From: Actinomycetota bacterium
GTDB taxonomy: Bacteria; Actinomycetota; Thermoleophilia; Gaiellales; Gaiellaceae
DNA length: 14,404 nucleotides
Assembly (NCBI GenBank): GCA_005883245.1
Contig: VAXT01000123.1
Coordinates: 1 to 14,404, forward strand
Reading direction: 5' to 3'
A program made the position numbers and the translations under genes. The notes under the pieces were generated by a model. The model ran no database searches. It saw only the letters and a list, made by a program, of their open reading frames with translations, and was not told the DNA's origin. Shown piece by piece: positions 13,322 to 14,404 of the stretch (positions within the stretch are counted from its first letter, which is position 1; every line of letters begins with the position of its first letter).

Positions 13322-14404
13322 CGCCGCTGCTCGATCGGAACGAGCGTTGCCGATAGCGGATCGTCCTTGACGGGCTTGTAGGTCATGTCCTCGAACTTCG
13401 CGAAGTAGACGTCGTCGTCGACGACGCCTTCGTGGTTGCGCTCGTTGAAGCCGCGCTGGTCGCCGTTCGCTCCCGCGACCGAGACCTGGTTGAGCGCGGC
13501 CAACACCTTCTTGCGGTCCGAGACCCCGCCTGCGCGCTGGATCGCCGCCGCGAGCACGTTCACGAAGTCGTACGAGTACATCGCGTAGTCGGGCGGCTGC
13601 ACGACCTGCGCGCCGTTGGACGTCTTCACGCCCACCAGTTGCACGCCGAAGCGGTTCTCCAGGTCGCGCTGGAACGCGAGGAACGGGCCGGCGCCGACCT
13701 CGGCCGTCGGGCGGCCGGACGCGAACGTGAGCCCGTTCACCCATTCGGGATGGTTGGCGAGCTGCTGACGCACGAGCGGGTCCTCCCCGGTCGGCGGCGT
13801 GAAGACCGGAACCTTCCAGCCTGACGAGCGCGCGGCCGAGAGGACGCCCGCGATCGTCGTCGGCTGCGCCCAGACGAGGAGCCCGGTTGCACCTGCGCGG
13901 CGGGCCCGGAGCACCTGCGGCGCGAGGTCGGGCGAATCGGCCGGCACCGTCAGTTTGACGGCCACCGACTCCGGGTTCTGCGAGAAGGCCTCGTCGAGTG
14001 CCTTCGCGCCCTCCTGGCCGTACGACGAGTCGTCGGTGATCAGCGCCACCTTCAGCTTCTTCGGGATGACGTACTCGGCGAGCCGGTATGAGATCCCGTG
14101 GTCGGTCGGCGCGACGCGGAAGACGTTCGGCCGCTTCGCCGCGTCGACGAGGCCCTCGCCGCCCTGGTACGTGACGGCGAGCGGGATGTCCTTGTCGCGC
14201 GCGATCTGCCAGGAGGCGTCGACGCCGGTGCCCTCGTCGACGATCGCCGCCGCGCCGTCGGCGATCGCCTTGCGGACGTTGCGCACGGCGATGCTCGGTG
14301 ACAGGCCCGTGTCGTAGCGCCTGATCCGGAAGCGGTACTTGACACCGTTCACCTCGACGGAGGCCTTCGAGGCGGCAAGCTCGGCGCCGTCCGCGATCGT
14401 CTGG
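13318..14404 (-). CDS. ABC-type branched-chain amino acid-like substrate-binding protein, 5' end beyond window
   Basis: The last 361 residues of a periplasmic-type binding protein of the Peripla_BP_6/LivK family. Typical segments include AAIVDEGTGVDASWQIARDKDIPLAV, then FRVAPTDHGISYRLAEYV and KVALITDDSSYGQEGAKAL at the end of the first lobe. VLRARRAGATGLLVWAQPT, YAMYSYDFVNVLAAAIQRAG and the C-terminal YFAKFEDMTYKPV complete the two-lobed fold. It would deliver amino acids, amides or similar ligands to a membrane permease; the ligand cannot be read from sequence. The signal peptide or lipobox and start lie past the right edge, and no permease or ATPase gene is in view. Its TGA stop overlaps the CTG start of the next minus-strand gene. 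Confidence 0.88.
   Translation of the reverse strand, partial: QTIADGAELAASKASVEVNGVKYRFRIRRYDTGLSPSIAVRNVRKAIADGAAAIVDEGTGVDASWQIARDKDIPLAVTYQGGEGLVDAAKRPNVFRVAPTDHGISYRLAEYVIPKKLKVALITDDSSYGQEGAKALDEAFSQNPESVAVKLTVPADSPDLAPQVLRARRAGATGLLVWAQPTTIAGVLSAARSSGWKVPVFTPPTGEDPLVRQQLANHPEWVNGLTFASGRPTAEVGAGPFLAFQRDLENRFGVQLVGVKTSNGAQVVQPPDYAMYSYDFVNVLAAAIQRAGGVSDRKKVLAALNQVSVAGANGDQRGFNERNHEGVVDDDVYFAKFEDMTYKPVKDDPLSATLVPIEQRR

Noticed and set aside
12866..13381. 171-codon plus-strand ORF opposite the unknown exported protein
   Set aside because: It lacks domain-like sequence and is antisense to a frame with a signal peptide and membrane anchor.
1..14404. tRNA, rRNA, CRISPR arrays, transposase or integrase genes
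   Set aside because: None was seen: no cloverleaf-like segments, no regularly spaced repeats and no recognisable mobile-element enzymes in either strand.

Overview
The window is very GC-rich, gene-dense and packed with ATGA-type stop/start overlaps and GTG/TTG starts. With a glutaredoxin-like gene beside rex, a DUF2520 gene and actinobacterial-looking proteins, this suggests a high-GC actinobacterium, perhaps of the Thermoleophilia (Gaiellales/Solirubrobacterales). That placement is inference from gene style. No tRNA, rRNA, CRISPR array or transposase gene was seen.

Layout. Positions 1-501 (minus) hold the 5' part of a Rossmann/DUF2520 oxidoreductase-like gene. Divergent from it runs a long plus-strand series: an FmdB-type zinc ribbon protein, a type-4 uracil-DNA glycosylase, a GrpB-family protein, then the tRNA t6A set tsaE-tsaB-rimI-tsaD. 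Overlapping the end of tsaD is a broken secreted subtilisin-like peptidase (4494-6878), which has lost the catalytic-Asp segment and part of a PA-like domain at two reading-frame switches. A promoter and a strong ribosome binding site then introduce a Glu/Leu/Phe/Val dehydrogenase, followed by a glutaredoxin-like ORF and the NADH/NAD+ sensor Rex. Next come a family-4 glycosyltransferase, a YbdK-type glutamate-cysteine ligase-like enzyme and a small DUF1844-like protein. The last two genes are on the minus strand: a branched-chain amino acid type ABC substrate-binding protein (cut by the right edge) and an unknown exported protein with a C-terminal membrane anchor. The two strands meet tail to tail at a shared CTAG.

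How the genes fit together. tsaE, tsaB and tsaD make the enzyme complex that puts threonylcarbamoyl on A37 of ANN-decoding tRNAs, and rimI is their usual companion. The glutamate dehydrogenase, glutaredoxin-like ORF and Rex form a plausible redox neighbourhood. The substrate-binding protein and the unknown anchored protein look co-transcribed.

The least ordinary content is between genes. Four gene junctions carry strong stem-loop DNA: rimI/tsaD, rex/glycosyltransferase, glycosyltransferase/ligase, and the 3' end of the ligase. The rimI/tsaD junction also holds a second copy of the last nine rimI codons plus stop, differing from the first only at synonymous third positions. No complete new multi-gene system was recognised. 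The best leads are these structured elements, the decayed protease, and two ORFs with no ordinary start codon.
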